The notes beneath the pieces were generated by a model. That model was not told the DNA's origin. It did no database searches and was given only the letters and a program-made list of their open reading frames with translations. Position numbers and translations under genes: made by a program. Shown here piece after piece: positions 23,167 to 35,865 of a stretch of 64,000 bases of DNA. The stretch's first letter is position 1. Each line of letters opens with the position of its first letter. The stretch is taken from positions 406,636,192 to 406,700,191 of the forward strand of contig CM060921.1 of NCBI GenBank assembly GCA_030737875.1. The letters run 5' to 3'. The stretch comes from Allium sativum. Taxonomy: Eukaryota > Streptophyta > Magnoliopsida > Asparagales > Amaryllidaceae.

Positions 23167-24949
23167 ACGGCCGCGTTATGGCCCGAAGCGTCATTTTGAA
23201 TAAATTGGCTATTTTAAAATAAATAAAAATAGCGACAAATCGTTATAAAATATCATAAATGATATGGAATGGAAATAAACTGAATTTGCTCGATTTATGT
23301 GGTATTTGATGGTTGAATGTGTTTGGTGTGAAAATTACATTAAAGAACAAAATTGGTGTTGTCGAATGATTTAACCATTGAAATAAGTTGATTTGAAATT
23401 CTAAATATACGTGAATTATTTGAAAAGGCCGAGTTAATTCTCATTTCAAATAATTGACCGAGGATTGAAAGTCGAAGATGAAGACGGTGGTCGAAGACCG
23501 GAGATCTTCACCTCGTTTGGATGGTAACCGAGGTCCTGATTGGGAGGCATCCCGAAATATGGATAATGAGTGGTGATCGTCCAGACGTACGTGGTGGTCG
23601 ATGGGTTTGCGAGGTATTCAGTGCCTCTGGTTTCGTTCAGACCCAGAACGGACTTGTAAATGGACATCAGTCGCATGGCATGAATTGCCTGTGTGGCATG
23701 CTAAGATGCAGTGATCAGGGCTTCTGTTGAAAAGCAAAGTCTTGTGGTCATGATCAAAGCACCGCCTGTGTGGCGTAGCTTTGTGTATAATGTGAATTCG
23801 CGAGCCTCACACCCCGGTATGAACCAGAAACGGGAGAAGGACCTTAGGGAGGGCATGCGTTTCTTTCTAGCTAGGGTGGTGTCAGTGACCTACCAGCCCT
23901 GACATTTATAAACTTTTCACCTATGTGGTTGTTGCTGTTGCGAGGCGCCTCGGTTAGATCGGACGATCCGGGTCCGATGGAGTCATTCGTTGGCTCGTTT
24001 ACGCCCCAAAGGGCGGGGAAACGTATTGTTCAGGCATTTTAATCCACATCGGTGGACCGGCCCTGACGATCCAAAGGCTTGACTGAGTACTTGCCTGTGG
24101 CTCAGGCTAGAGAGTCACGAATTCGGTAAGGACTATCTTTTGCCTTGGTTCAAGACGGAAACCCAATTTCCAAATACGTGACTGTGCGGCTTTGATTGTA
24201 TACCTATATATGATGACATAGTGGTATGGGGCATTAATGCCGTCTATGATTGATAGTTATGATTTGAAATTGTTTTCAAAACATATAAACACTAGCAATA
24301 ATACAAATGCCTTTGTTTTATTCGTATCAAGCATATTTTGGCCGTTATAAGGTAAAAACTCTATCCTCCGGTTTGCGTTGCATTGTGTGATGGGAACAGA
24401 GTCTTATAATGACTTCATTTTAATAAAAAGCATAGCGATGGTTAAAAGAATGATTTGTTTTAAAGCACTGGCAATCTAATGGAGTAAACCCGCTCCACGA
24501 AAGTGGCGTGGTCCTGTGATTAGCCAAATTATATATGTGTTGAGTAGATTTCTCATACCAGTCCCATGACTGACTCGTAGTTTGTTTCACTTTCAAACTC
24601 GGGTGCCCCTTTTTCTACACGGGCAGCCTTGTATTCAGGTTTAGCTGGTTCTTTCTGGATAGCTGGGGCTGAAGATGGATTCTATCATTTATCTCTTTTT
24701 ATGTTGTTCAACTCCTATTGTACATATTTTGTTTGTTTCCGCTGTAGACATATATGTATAGCTGAACTGTATTTGTACTAAGTAAGATCCTGTATACTGT
24801 GTAACTCTGATGATTACTTTTATCCAGTATATTCTATTGTTCATTATCTGGTGTATTTATTTATTTTTGTTCTGCTATTATCTGTTTCTGTGTTATATTC
24901 CACGGATTACCCTTGCCGCCGTGAGTACGGGGTTTGGGGTCGTCTCATT

Positions 24950-24966
24950 TGGTATTAGAGCTTTGG
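24950..24966 (+). other. Element D primer-binding site
   Basis: TGGTATTAGAGCTTTGG two bases after the LTR end. It is one base different from the initiator-Met complement TGGTATCAGAGC in the first 12 positions. Confidence 0.85.
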
Positions 24967-25201
24967 TTAAGCTTAGTTCTGGAATATAACATTTGAATGA
25001 ACTCGTCAGAAATAGAACCAGTAGTGTTCTAGGACGGGTAACTCTATAAAGATAGGATCAGTAATATCCTAGTATGAGTAAAGCAGAATGAAATTACACC
25101 TCGATAGACACATTTACATTTGAAGTATGTGTTTCTATATTTTAAAAATACCTTTTCTGTGACCTGACACTTGATCTGCTAATTGCAGAAGTACTAGAAA
25201 A

Positions 25202-26800
25202 ATGAGTGTCAGAAACAGGAGAAATGTAGAACCCGATCTAGAGGCTCTATTAAAGAGATATCGAAATCTGAACGGAGCACAGTTCTCGGGCAACGAATCT
25301 ATAATTCAGACTCAAGCTTGGATGAGTTCTGTCGAAAGAATATTTGAGCGCATCCAGTTGAGAGATGATCAGAAAAGATTAGTAGCCTCTTGGGCGCTCA
25401 AAGAAGAAGCTTTAATCTGGTGGGAAGCAATCATCAAAGATAATCCAGAAGGTGATATCACCTGGGACAGATTCAAAGTGATTTTCCTAGAAAGATTTAC
25501 TCCTCCAGAAGCGATGGAGCGATTATGTGATGAATTTTCTTATTTGATACAAGGTGATATGACCATCCCAGAATATCATAAGAAATTCAACGAACTTGCT
25601 CACTTTGCTCCTCATCTGATTCAAGATCCAAAGAGGAAAAATCTGAGATTTATTCATGGCCTGCAAAGGAGATATCAGAATAGTGTATTGAGGAATGTGA
25701 AGCTTCCTTTTTCTGAAATGATATACATGGCTTATCAGTATGAAGATCTCCATAAGAAAGGAATGTTACGCGACGAAGAAGAAGTCAGTTCTAGTGACAA
25801 AGCAGAGTCAGAAACTGATATCCCTGAAGCCAGTACGAGATCTGAGGTCAATGAGAAGCCCAGTGCCAAGAGAAAAAGGGCTGAATCTAGGAAAGAACCC
25901 GTAACGACCATCGTATGCAATAACTGCAATAGGCGAGGACATTTCTCGGTAAGTTGCCGATCTTTAGAGAAACAGATCAAGAGTGGATATAAGCGCACTA
26001 TGAAACAAAAGAACCCACATGGGGAAAGGAGATGCCATAAGTGCCGCCAAGCAGGTCATATTGCACGGGAGTGCCAACTCTCAAAGAAATCTGAAGCTGT
26101 ATATATAAATGAAGTACCAGAAACTTCCGAGCCCTCCGCTAGTCAAGAAAGGGCTGATGTTTTAGAAGGAACGCTTACTGTCAAAAACATTCCAGTTAAA
26201 GTACTATTTGACACAGGCGTGTCGCGAAGCTTTATTGCCAAAGATGCAGCTAAGAAACTGGATTTGAATTTGAAAAAGCTCAAGGAACCAATGACTGTCC
26301 AGAATCCGGTTGGGGGTTCCATTGATCTCAGTTGGGTTTGTGGAGTGCCGGTTTCCTTCTTTCGTTATCGGTTTCCTACCATCGCAGTGGTCATGAATTT
26401 TAAAGAGTTTGATCTTATCTTGGGGTTAAACTGGTTGACCAAATATGAAGCAGAAGTTAAATGCGCCGACAGAGTCGTAAAGGCGAGGATTAAATCAGGC
26501 GATTATATAACCATTCCCTGTGAAGGTCAGAATGCTAATAGAAAAGACTTCTGGGCAGCTTTGAATGTTTCTCCAGCCCAAATAGAAAATATCCCTGAAG
26601 TTGCAGAGAATATTCCTGACCTCATCCAAGATATTCCTATCGTAAAGAACTATGCGGATGTGTTCAAGGAAGTTGTTCGCTTACCTCCGCAGAGAGAAAT
26701 AGATTTCAAGATCGCTTTGATTCCCAATGCAAGGCCGGTAGTTCACGCTATTCGAAGAATGTCCTTGAAAGAGAAAGAAGAACTTGACAATCAAACATGA
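25202..26800 (+). CDS. gag: Element D gag-protease, with start of RT, ending at premature TGA
   Basis: Starts at ATG 25202 (MSVRNRRN), the first ATG after the primer-binding site that opens the long frame. The Gag capsid domain spans about residues 30-200 (QAWMSSVERIF, ALIWWEAI, FLERFTPPEAM, YHKKFNELAHF). Two CCHC zinc knuckles are at about 239-252 (CNNCNRRGHFSVSC) and 277-290 (CHKCRQAGHIAREC). The aspartic protease has FDTGVSRSFI near residue 337, with V and R where DTGASHSF is usual, and the ILGLNWL hallmark. The N-terminal RT region begins (REIDFKIALIPNARPV) before the TGA at 26798-26800. The same frame resumes immediately, so this is one Gag-Pol interrupted by a single nonsense codon. Confidence 0.94.
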   Translation: MSVRNRRNVEPDLEALLKRYRNLNGAQFSGNESIIQTQAWMSSVERIFERIQLRDDQKRLVASWALKEEALIWWEAIIKDNPEGDITWDRFKVIFLERFTPPEAMERLCDEFSYLIQGDMTIPEYHKKFNELAHFAPHLIQDPKRKNLRFIHGLQRRYQNSVLRNVKLPFSEMIYMAYQYEDLHKKGMLRDEEEVSSSDKAESETDIPEASTRSEVNEKPSAKRKRAESRKEPVTTIVCNNCNRRGHFSVSCRSLEKQIKSGYKRTMKQKNPHGERRCHKCRQAGHIARECQLSKKSEAVYINEVPETSEPSASQERADVLEGTLTVKNIPVKVLFDTGVSRSFIAKDAAKKLDLNLKKLKEPMTVQNPVGGSIDLSWVCGVPVSFFRYRFPTIAVVMNFKEFDLILGLNWLTKYEAEVKCADRVVKARIKSGDYITIPCEGQNANRKDFWAALNVSPAQIENIPEVAENIPDLIQDIPIVKNYADVFKEVVRLPPQREIDFKIALIPNARPVVHAIRRMSLKEKEELDNQT

Positions 26801-29452
26801 CAGCTAGTATGGAAGGGTCTGATCAGGCCTAGTTTCTCTGATTGGGGTGCAGCAGTGGTGATTGTCCCAAAATCTGACGGTACTCTACGTCTATGTGTGG
26901 ATTATCGAGATCTGAACAAGCAGACGATAAAGAACAAATACCCATTGCCGCGGATCGATGATTTATTGGATCGTTTAAATGGCGCACAAGTATTCTCAAG
27001 GATGGACCTAGCTACAGGTTTCCATCAACTTCGAATTGCCGAAGAGTGTGTTCCAATGACAGCGTTCAGAGGCCCCGACTTATTCTACGAGTGGTTAGTA
27101 ATGCCGTTCAGCTTATGTAACGCTCCCGCTTACTTCGTCGATCTAATGAACAGAGTATTCAGAGGAGTATTGAATAAATTTGTTCTGGTTTTCATTGACG
27201 ATATTCTAATCTTCTCTAAATCAAAGGCCGAACATGAAAAACATTTGGAACAAGTGTTAGAAATCCTCAGAAGGAATGTATTGAAAGCAAAGTTTTCCAA
27301 ATGTATATTCTGGCAAGATGAAGTGAAATTTCTGGGCCACGTCGTATCGAAAGAAGGAATCGCTGTGGATCCAAGTAAAATCACGACTATTCAAAATTGG
27401 AAACAGCCCAGCACCCCCCTTGAAGTCCGTAGTTTTCTCGGATTGGCCAGCTATTACCGGAAGTTCGTTAAAAACTTTTCGAAGATATCTGGTAATTTAA
27501 CAAAGCTTACAAAGAAGCACTCTAAATTCAAATGGACTCCAGAAAGTGAGGAGGCTTTTGAAGAGCTAAAGTTAAGACTAACGACTTCTCCAGTGTTAAC
27601 CATCATCGATGGCAACCAGGATTTAAAGGTCTGGACTGATGCTTCTAGAGAAGGCCTTGGCGCAGTGTTAATGCAAAGAGGCCAAGTGATTGCTTATGCT
27701 AGCCGTCAACTGAAGCCACACGAGAAGAACTACGTAACTCATGATCTTGAGTTATTGGCTATAGTATTCGCTTTGAAAATCTGGAGACACTATCTTCTGG
27801 GTGAGAGATTTGAACTGTTTACAGATCATCAGTCGTTAAAGTATCTGTTCACTCAGAAAGACCTGAATTTGAGGCAGCAACGTTGGCTGGAGTTTCTAGC
27901 AGCATATGACTTTGAAATTATATATACTCCCGAGAAAGCCAATGTCATGGCCGATGCGCTGAGCCGAAAGAATGTAATGATCACCAGTTTTATTATCACG
28001 ACTTCCTTGATTGACAAAATATCTATTCTTCAGAAAGAGGATAACTTTATTAAGGTTATGATCAAAAGGATTCAGAAAGGCGAACCCTCGTGTTTTCAAA
28101 TAGATAACGACGAGACCTTGAGGTTGAAAGGAAGGATTTGTGTTCCTGACATCCCAGAGTTAAAAAGGGAAGTGTTAGACGAGTGTCACAAGTCCAAGCT
28201 GAGTATCCATCCTGGTGTGGCCAAAATGTACAACGATCTCAAACGAACATTCTGGTTGAAGGCTATGAAAATAGATGTTTCAATATATGTTAGCCGATGC
28301 CCTACTTGCCAACTAGTCAAGAGCGACCAACAGAAATTGGCTAGGTTGTTACAACCACTAGAAGTTCCTGGTTGGAAGTGGGAACATATTTCAATGGATT
28401 TCATTGATGGTCTGCCCAGAACCAGAAAAGGGAATGACAGTATTTGGGTGATCGTAGATCGCTTCACGAAGACCGCCCATTTCATACCTGTCAGATCAAA
28501 CAGAACTGCTCAGAGTCTGGCGCAGATGTACTTCAGGGAAATAGTTAGACTACATGGAGTGCCGCTCAGTATAGTCAGTGATAGAGATACAATATTCACT
28601 AGCAAATTCTGGGAAGCATTTCAAGTCGAACTGGGAACGAAGTTGAACTTGAGCACCGCTTATCATCCTCAGACAGACGGTCAGACTGAGAGGGTGAATC
28701 GTATTTTAGAAGATCTATTGCGGGCTTGTGTTATAGATTTCGGTGGATCATGGGAAGACCATCTGCATTTGGCTGAATTCTCATATAACAACAGCTACCA
28801 GGCGAGTCTGACAATGTCGCCATTCGAAGCGTTGTATGGTAGACCGTGCCGATCTCCTGCTTGTTGGTTCGAACCCGGTAATAGACTTGTGTTGGGTCCT
28901 GATATGATTCGAGAAGCCGCCGACAAAGTCGATTTTATTAAGAAACGATTACTGGCCGCTCAAAGCCGACAAAAGAGCTATGCCGATAGCAGAAGGAGAG
29001 ATATATCCTTTGTTGTTGGCGACTATGTATATTTGAAAGTATCGCCGATGAGAGGAGTTATCCGGTTCGGTAAAACTGGAAAGTTGGCGCCCAAATTTAT
29101 TGGTTCGTTTCCTATTCTGGAACGGATCGGGACTCTCGCTTATAGGGTCAAATTGCCTGATTGGTTGCCTGGAGTTCATGATGTATTCCACATATCTCAA
29201 CTTCGAAAGCACGTTCATGATCCAGACTTGATCGTCGAAGAAGCAGCTCAACAGGATATTGAAATTACTCCAGAATTAGCTGTGAGAAGAGAGCCGCTAA
29301 AGATTATCGGCAAAGAAACCAAAGAGCTGAGGAACAAGAAGGTTCACTTAGTCAAAGTGCAATGGAGTGGAGATCCGCGAGATTGTACTTGGGAAACTGA
29401 GGAGAGCATTCAGAAAGCTTATCCTAGATGCCGAGTGGATATCTCTGATTGA
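26801..29452 (+). CDS. pol: Element D pol: RT, RNase H, integrase, chromodomain
   Basis: Open from just after TGA 26798 to the stop at 29450-29452, in frame with gag. Counting from 26855, RT has [20 protein letters not shown] and the [10 protein letters not shown] catalytic box near 113-122. RNase H has [14 protein letters not shown] near 260 and [11 protein letters not shown]. The integrase zinc finger has the two His in [11 protein letters not shown] (about 442-449) and Cys in CPTC (about 482). The core has Asp in SMDFIDGLP (about 515), Asp in VSDRDTIF (about 575) and Glu in QTERVNRI (about 611). The chromodomain is at 812-855 ([24 protein letters not shown]). All catalytic residues are present. 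No internal ATG is needed, since the natural product is a Gag-Pol polyprotein. Confidence 0.94.
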   Translation, partial: QLVWKGLIRPSFSDWGAAVVIVPKSDGTLRLCVDYRDLNKQTIKNKYPLPRIDDLLDRLNGAQVFSRMDLATGFHQLRIAEECVPMTAFRGPDLFYEWLVMPFSLCNAPAYFVDLMNRVFRGVLNKFVLVFIDDILIFSKSKAEHEKHLEQVLEILRRNVLKAKFSKCIFWQDEVKFLGHVVSKEGIAVDPSKITTIQNWKQPSTPLEVRSFLGLASYYRKFVKNFSKISGNLTKLTKKHSKFKWTPESEEAFEELKLRLTTSPVLTIIDGNQDLKVWTDASREGLGAVLMQRGQVIAYASRQLKPHEKNYVTHDLELLAIVFALKIWRHYLLGERFELFTDHQSLKYLFTQKDLNLRQQRWLEFLAAYDFEIIYTPEKANVMADALSRKNVMITSFIITTSLIDKISILQKEDNFIKVMIKRIQKGEPSCFQIDNDETLRLKGRICVPDIPELKREVLDECHKSKLSIHPGVAKMYNDLKRTFWLKAMKIDVSIYVSRCPTCQLVKSDQQKLARLLQPLEVPGWKWEHISMDFIDGLPRTRKGNDSIWVIVDRFTKTAHFIPVRSNRTAQSLAQMYFREIVRLHGVPLSIVSDRDTIFTSKFWEAFQVELGTKLNLSTAYHPQTDGQTERVNRILEDLLRACVIDFGGSWEDHLHLAEFSYNNSYQASLTMSPFEALYGRPCRSPACWFEPGNRLVLGPDMIREAADKVDFIKKRLLAAQSRQKSYADSRRRDISFVVGDYVYLKVSPMRGVIRFGKTGKLAPKFIGSFPILERIGTLAYRVKLPDWLPGVHDVFHISQLRKHVHDPDLIVEEAAQQDIEITPELAVRREPLKIIGKETKELRNKKVHLVKVQWSGDPRDCTWETEESIQKAYPRCRVDISD

Positions 29453-29693
29453 CTCCGGTGCAAGGTACATTTACCCTACTTTGCATTACCATTTAATTCT
29501 CTACTCTGTTGTTATTTTCTTTCCATGGGTGTGCACTTTTAAATTCTATAGTCTGAATGATTTTAAAAAAGAGTATAGAAATTGATTAGTATATTTTTGA
29601 AAGGTTGAAAACAATTGGATTGGTTGTTGTGTTGTGTGATTGTTGATTAATCAAACCACTTTCGACTTTGTTCCTTTTCGGGGACGAAAAGTT

Positions 29694-29708
29694 TTAAGTG
29701 GGGGAGAT
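29694..29708 (+). other. Element D polypurine tract
   Basis: TTAAGTGGGGGAGAT directly before TGTAACG of the 3' LTR, with the GGGGACGAAA block upstream as in A and C. Confidence 0.88.
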
Positions 29709-32700
29709 TGTAACGACCCAGAAAATCTGAACCAATTTAAAAAATTTAAATTGGCCAAAATAATGGATTTTAAATATTTAAAATAAATATTTTAAATAAT
29801 AGGGATGAAAAGTGAGTTTGGATCGACAATTGAAAACGAATATAATTAATTATAATTGTAAACAAGGCCTGAAATGGCGCTGTAGTTTCAAAAATTGAAT
29901 TCAAATTTTGTCGGACTGTACCAGGTGCAAAACAAAACGGATTTTAGTGAAACCAATAATATTTAAATCTGTTAGTGAATACCTTTCTAACGAATCTGAA
30001 AAATCGAATTTTCATAACGGAAAGCAAAAGTTATGGCCGAATGAATTTTCAGAAAGGTCGCTATGGAATTTATATAGCCGTGAAATTGGGCATTTTGCAT
30101 ACGACCTCGGAATTCGACAAAACCACTTTTGTTGGATCCGGGATGTGAAGTTATTGCTAAGTTTCAAATTTCATAATTTTTGAAGCTAGTATGTGAGCGT
30201 GGCAAAGGAAAACGTGTTTTGGTCAATTACAGTTAAATTGGATCGACCAGAAATGGGCCTTTTTGAAAACGGTCTCAGAATTCGACGAAACTAGTTTTGT
30301 TGGGACCGTATCGTCAAAACATAGCTAGATTTATTTTTCTAGAATTTTTCGAACCAGTTTGTGGCCCTGGCAAATTGAAATGCACGTTCAAATCAAATAT
30401 TGAATGTTTTATATTTTAATTTGAAGGAAAACTAACTGAAACAGTCGAATGGGCCTACGAAACATGTCCCATTGTGTTCGGAATGGGGTAAAACGCTAGG
30501 GACGACAGTCGTTGGGTTTGAATTGGTGTTCGTGTGTGAAAGAGGGTATTTTCGGATTTTTAAAAATATATAAATAAACAAAAAAATTCATTGGTCAGAA
30601 ATTCTATTTTCTCTCTCCCCGAAGTTCGACCGAAGGCGGAAAATGTTCGATTCCTTCTCTCTTCATTTTCTCCCTCTACAAGCAAAATCAGTCCCTCCTC
30701 CAGTTGAAGATTTTGTAGAGCTAGGAGAGATCTTCAAATCCATATAAGGTTTGGATTTTTTCATTGCGTGGTTTGGGAGAACGGACGTCGAGAAGTTGGC
30801 GCGTTCAAGCCGCCACCGCCGCCTCAGGCGATCGAACGTCACCGCACCCCCCTGCGCTGAAAGATCTCTCCTTCCCCTTCGACACTGCGTAGGCCGATCG
30901 AGCTATCGATTCACGGATTTCACGAAATCGCGTGACATAGTTTTGAACATTTCAGAAAGGTATACGGCTTGTTTTATTTTCAGCTGTTTTAACACCTTTA
31001 AACCGTTGCAAACTTTGAAAATCATATCTTTTTCGTTCGTTAATGAAACAGGAAACATCGTGACCGTGAGGACGTTTTCTACATTTTAGAAGAGATCGCA
31101 TATTTTTCTAAGCCTTCTGCTATTTTTGATGGAGTGGAATCCAATGTGAGATTTCTAATTTATAAACGATATGGAAACGACGATGCATAAATTATATATT
31201 CGATGTATGAGTTATATAAGCGTTGTACACCTCAAGTATAAGCGTTGTATAAGTTGTACGTTCGATGTATAAGTTATATATGCGTTGTAAAAATTATATG
31301 TGTTGAAATAGAAGTGAATTGCTATATATATATATATATACGCCCCTCGTCCACAAACCATGGACGATATTTATTGATTGTGATTGGTGTGAAAATTGAT
31401 TGATAGCGAATGGTTGTTTGGGATTGTTTGTGGTTGATATTGATTGATTGTGGTTGAAAAATACCCATTTGTGGTTGAGAAATATTTGGTTGAAACCACA
31501 TAGGATTAGTTTGTGGAAATGAAATAAATATATACATGCCGCCTGCGTGCGAACTAGATGCATGATCCCCATTGTCAAAAACCGCGAGGTTTTAAGGTAG
31601 AGCGAGGAGCCGTACTAGGGACGATCCCGGTTTTAACTACCCTGCCGTTATGCTGCCGAAATTTTGAATAATATTCATGTGTTTGAATTATTTTCATTTG
31701 CCGAAACTATATTTATTCGTTGAATAGAAAACCTTCATGTGTTGAATCGATATTCATTCGTTGATTAGAAATTCATATGTTGAATGGTATTCATGTTTTA
31801 AATATAAAAATCACATTTTTATCTATATATAGAAACTATAGAAAACCTTCATGTGTTGAGTCGATATTCATTCGTTGAATTGAAATTCATGTGTTGAATG
31901 GTATTCATATTTTGAAATAAATTGTTTCATAATAAAAATCACCTTTTATCAACTATATGGACTATGTAAAATAATCTCGTTTTAAAAGAAATTGTTTTAT
32001 AATAAAAATCCTATTTTTATCACCTATATAAACTATATAAAATAATAGTGTTTTGAAATGAATTGTTTTACAATAAAAATCACATTTTTATTATATACAC
32101 GAATTGTTGAAATGTGAAGTGTTAAAAATAACCACTCGTTCAAATAAATATATATGAGTTGAAATATTCATTAATTAGCTAATGATATGATTTTTGCCTA
32201 TACATGCAACATTAGAATGAATGGTGTTTTTAAACTAAATAGAATCAAATATGAAGTTGAATGGAAAATGATAAGTGATAAAAACTATATATATGTACAT
32301 GCATATTTATTGAACAGGTTATAGCAAAGGGGCTATAGAAGAGGAATAAAATTTTGTGCCCGACAAATAGGTACATATTTACTGTTTTGTTTGGGTGATG
32401 ATTTTATGAGCCTGTTGGCTAGCCGCTTGGCTTTTTCTTTTTCTTTTTGACATGAGACGCCCGTGTGGCTATTTGGGAATTTTCCCAGCCCCTCCCGTAC
32501 AAAGGAGGTTATGGCGAAATTTTCCAAAATTTAAAGGCGTTAGTGAAATATTTGAAGTGAAACGATATTGAAATTGTTGAATGAACTATATTTATATAAA
32601 TATATAAATATAAATAAAATTAAAATGAAACGTGGCCGTGTAGTTCGTGTTTTGAAACCGTGATTTCAAACAACTAGTGCGGGAAATCCGACCATTGGAT

Positions 32701-34850
32701 TTTCCCGAAACCGCAACCGTCGGGTTCGCCTTGGAAATATCTTTCCAATGGCACCAACCTTGTAAAAATCCAACGGTTGGATTGTCTGGAATGTTTAATT
32801 CAAATCTGAAGAAAAACAGCGCCAGAAACGATTATATTTATATATAAATATAAATATAATTATATTTAATCGAATAACGACGCTGCAGTTCGTGTTTTGA
32901 AATCGAAACTTCAAACGATTGTACCGGGAGATCCGACCGTCGGATTTTCCCGAAACTGGAACCGTTGGATTCGTTTCGAAAAGACCTTTCTAATGATGTA
33001 AATTGTGTGAAGATCCAACGGTTAGATTTTCAGATATGTGTAAATCAAATCTGAAGAAAAACAGTGCCACGACCGCGTTATGGCCCGAAGCGTCGTTTTG
33101 AATAAATTGGCTATTTTAAAATAAATAAAAATAGCGATAAATCGTTATAAAATATCATAAACGATATGGAATGGAAATAAACTGAATTTGCTCGATTTAT
33201 GTGGTATTTGATGGTTGAATGTGTTTGGTGTGAAGATTACATTAAAGAATAAAATTGGTGTTGTCGAATGATTTAACCATTGAAATATGTTGATTTGAAA
33301 TTCTAAATATACGTGAATTATTTGAAAAGGCCGAGTTAATTCTCATTTCAAATAATTGACCGACGATTGAAAGTCGAAGATGAAGACGGTGGTCGAAGAC
33401 CGGAGATCTTCACCTCGTTTGGATGGTAACCGAGGTCCTGATTGGGAGGCATCCCGAAATATGGATAATGAGTGGTGATCGTCCAGACGTACGTGGTGGT
33501 CGACGGGTTTGCGAGGTATTTAGTGCCTCCGGTTTCGTTCAGACCCAGAACGGACTTGTAAATGGACATCAGTCGCATGGCATTAATTGCCTGTGTGGCA
33601 TGCTAAGATGCAGTGATCAGGGCTTCTATTGAAAAGCAAAGTCTTGTGGTGATGATCAAAGCACCGCCTGTGTGGCGTAGCTTTATGTATAATGTGAATT
33701 CGCGAGCCTCACACCCCGGTATGAACCAGAAACGGGAGAAGGACCTCAGGGAGGGCATGCGTTTCTTTCTAGCTAGGGTGGTGTCAGTGACCTACCAGCC
33801 CTGACATTTATATACTTTTCACCTATGTGGTTGTTGCTGTTGCGAGGCGGCTCGGTTAGATCGGACGATCCGGGTCCGATGGAGTCATTCGTTGGCTCGT
33901 TTACGCCCCCAAAGGGCGGGGAAACGTATTGTTCAGGCATTTTAATCCACATCGGTGGACCGGCGCTGACGATCCAAAGGCTTGACTGAGTACTTGCTTG
34001 TGGCTCGGGCTAGAGAGTCATGAATTCGGTAAGGACTATCTTTTGCCTTGGTTCAAGACGGAAACCCAATTTCCAAATGCGTGACTGTGCGGCTTTGATT
34101 GTATACCTATATATGACGACATAGTGGTATGGAGCATTAATGCCGTCTATGATTGATAGTTATGATTTGAAATTGTTTTCAAAACATATAAACACTAGCA
34201 ATAATACAAATGCCTTTGTTTTATTCGTATCAAGCATATTTTGGCCGTTATAAGGTAAAAACTCTATCCTTCGGTTTGCGTTGCATTGTGAGATGGGAAC
34301 TGAATCTTATAATGGCTTCATTCTTATAAAAAACATTGCGATGGTTAAAAGAATGATTTGTTTTAAAGCACTAGCAATCCAATGGAGTAAACCCGTTCCA
34401 CGAAAGTGGCGTGGTCCTGTGATTAGCCAAATTATATATGTGTTGAGTAGATTTCTCATACCAGTCCCATGACTGACTCGTAGTTTGTTTCACTTTCAAA
34501 CTCGGGTGCCCCTTTTTCTACACGGGCAGCCTTGTATTCAGGTTTAGCTGGTTCTTTCTGGATAGCTGGGGCTAAAGATGGATTCTATCATTTATCTCTT
34601 TTTATGCTGTTCAGCTCCTATTGTACATATTTTGTTTGTTTCCGCTGTAGACATATATGTATAGCTGAACTGTATTTGTACTAAGTAAAATCCTGTATAC
34701 TGTGTAACTCTGATGATTACTTTTATCCAATATATTCTATTGTTCATTATCTGGTGTATTTATTTATTTTTGTTCTGCTATTATCTGTTTCTGTGTTATA
34801 TTCCACGGATTACCCTTGCCGCCGTGAGTACGGGGTTTGGGGTTGTCTCA
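29709..34850 (+). repeat. Element D 3' LTR
   Basis: TGTAACGACC...GTTGTCTCA, 5142 bp, collinear with 19788-24947. Differences are scattered substitutions, the shorter TA tract, small indels and a short insertion near 31228. Confidence 0.96.
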
Positions 34851-34855
34851 TTACC
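34851..34855. repeat. Target-site duplication of element D, right copy
   Basis: TTACC, identical to 19783-19787. Confidence 0.95.
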
Positions 34856-35865
34856 GAAATGCTAGTGTTGCCTCTCCTAGACCTAGGCAGCCCATCAATG
34901 AAGTCCATTGAGATGCTATCCCACTTCCACTGCGGGACCTCTAGAGGATGGAGTAGACCGCCAGGCTTTTTCTGTTCCGCCTTAACCTGTTGGCACACCA
35001 TACACTTAGAAACGAAATCTGCCACATCCTTCTTCATGCCGTTCCAAAAGAAAGTTCTTTTAATGTCCTTGTACATTCTATCCCCACCTGGATGTATCAT
35101 CATCTTGGAGTGATGTGCTTCCTCGAGAACCGTCTTTACTAAATCCCTTGTCTGTGGGACGCATAGTCTTCCGTCTCGCCTTAGCCAACCCTTATCGTCG
35201 ATGGAGTATCTGTTGAGGTGACTTGAAGTCTCACCCCTAATTAGCCTATCAATCGTCTCCACAAGCTGAGGGTCTTCGCGTTGTGCTGTCCCTATTGAGT
35301 CCACTAAAGTCGGGCGTACGTCGAGAGATGCTAGCAAGCCTGGTACAAAATCGGAGGAGGGCCTAAAGTCAAAACTGGCTATAAACTCTAGGCTTTGTCT
35401 TTCAACAAACAGTGGGCCTAGGGTCAGTTTCTTTCGGCTCAACGCGTCTGCCACTACGTTGCCTTTGCCCGGAGTGTAGGAGATCTCGAAATCATACGAG
35501 GCAAGAAACTCCATCCATCTCCGTTGCCTCAAGTTAAGATCTTTTTGCGAGAAAATATATTTCAACGATTTATGGTCAGTGTAAAGTTCGAACTTCTCAC
35601 CTAAGAGATAGTGTCGCCAAGACTTGAGTGCAAAGACGATGGCAGCTAACTCAAGATCGTGGGTCGGGTAGTTCTTTTCATGCCCTTTCAATTGTCTCCG
35701 GCCATAAGCTACTACCCTTCCTTCTTGCATTAAGACGGCGCCTAGCCCTGTCCCACATGCATCTGTATAAACTGTGAACATCTTGCTTCCATCTGGCAAT
35801 GTTAAAACTGGGGCTGTTGTAAGAGCCCTTTTTAGTCGTTGGAAAGCAAACTCGCAATCCAAGTC
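34856..35865 (-). pseudogene. pol: Element C pol, middle part: RNase H and integrase N-terminus
   Basis: It continues the 35866-37398 frame after TAG 35866-35868. RNase H is recognised by [16 protein letters not shown] and [11 protein letters not shown]. The integrase zinc finger follows (His pair in [27 protein letters not shown]). The core starts with [15 protein letters not shown] and is cut by the D insertion at 34856. The rest is at 18767-19787. Gene order and sequence match the same part of A. Confidence 0.93.

Larger units (their letters stand above)
19788..24947 (+). repeat. Element D 5' LTR
   Basis: 5160 bp, almost collinear with 29709-34850. It contains a TATA-like block, a pyrimidine-rich leader-like stretch (20690-20760), an AT microsatellite and an internal duplication. 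Short open frames in it recur in both copies because the LTRs are alike. None has a known domain. Confidence 0.96.
19788..34850 (+). mobile_element. Element D: nearly intact Ty3/gypsy chromovirus inserted in C pol
   Basis: 15,063 bp. Long LTRs of 5160 bp (19788-24947) and 5142 bp (29709-34850), TGTAACGACC...GTCTCA, TSD TTACC. The internal region has a TGGTATTAGAGC primer-binding site, a gag-pol frame of 1417 codons broken by one TGA, and a polypurine tract. LTR differences are uneven: about 5% in the first 240 bp, near 1% in other blocks. Being inside C, it is the youngest of its stack. Confidence 0.96.

Noticed and set aside
23521..23730. 69-codon frame conserved in both D LTRs (also 33423-33632)
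   Set aside because: Both copies descend from one LTR, so conservation is not independent. F preserves only a short stretch of it.
26798..26800. TGA in D as a programmed readthrough signal between Gag and Pol
   Set aside because: It lies inside the RT N-terminal region, after protease, not at a gag/pol junction. Related copies A and C have no stop there. A point mutation is simpler.
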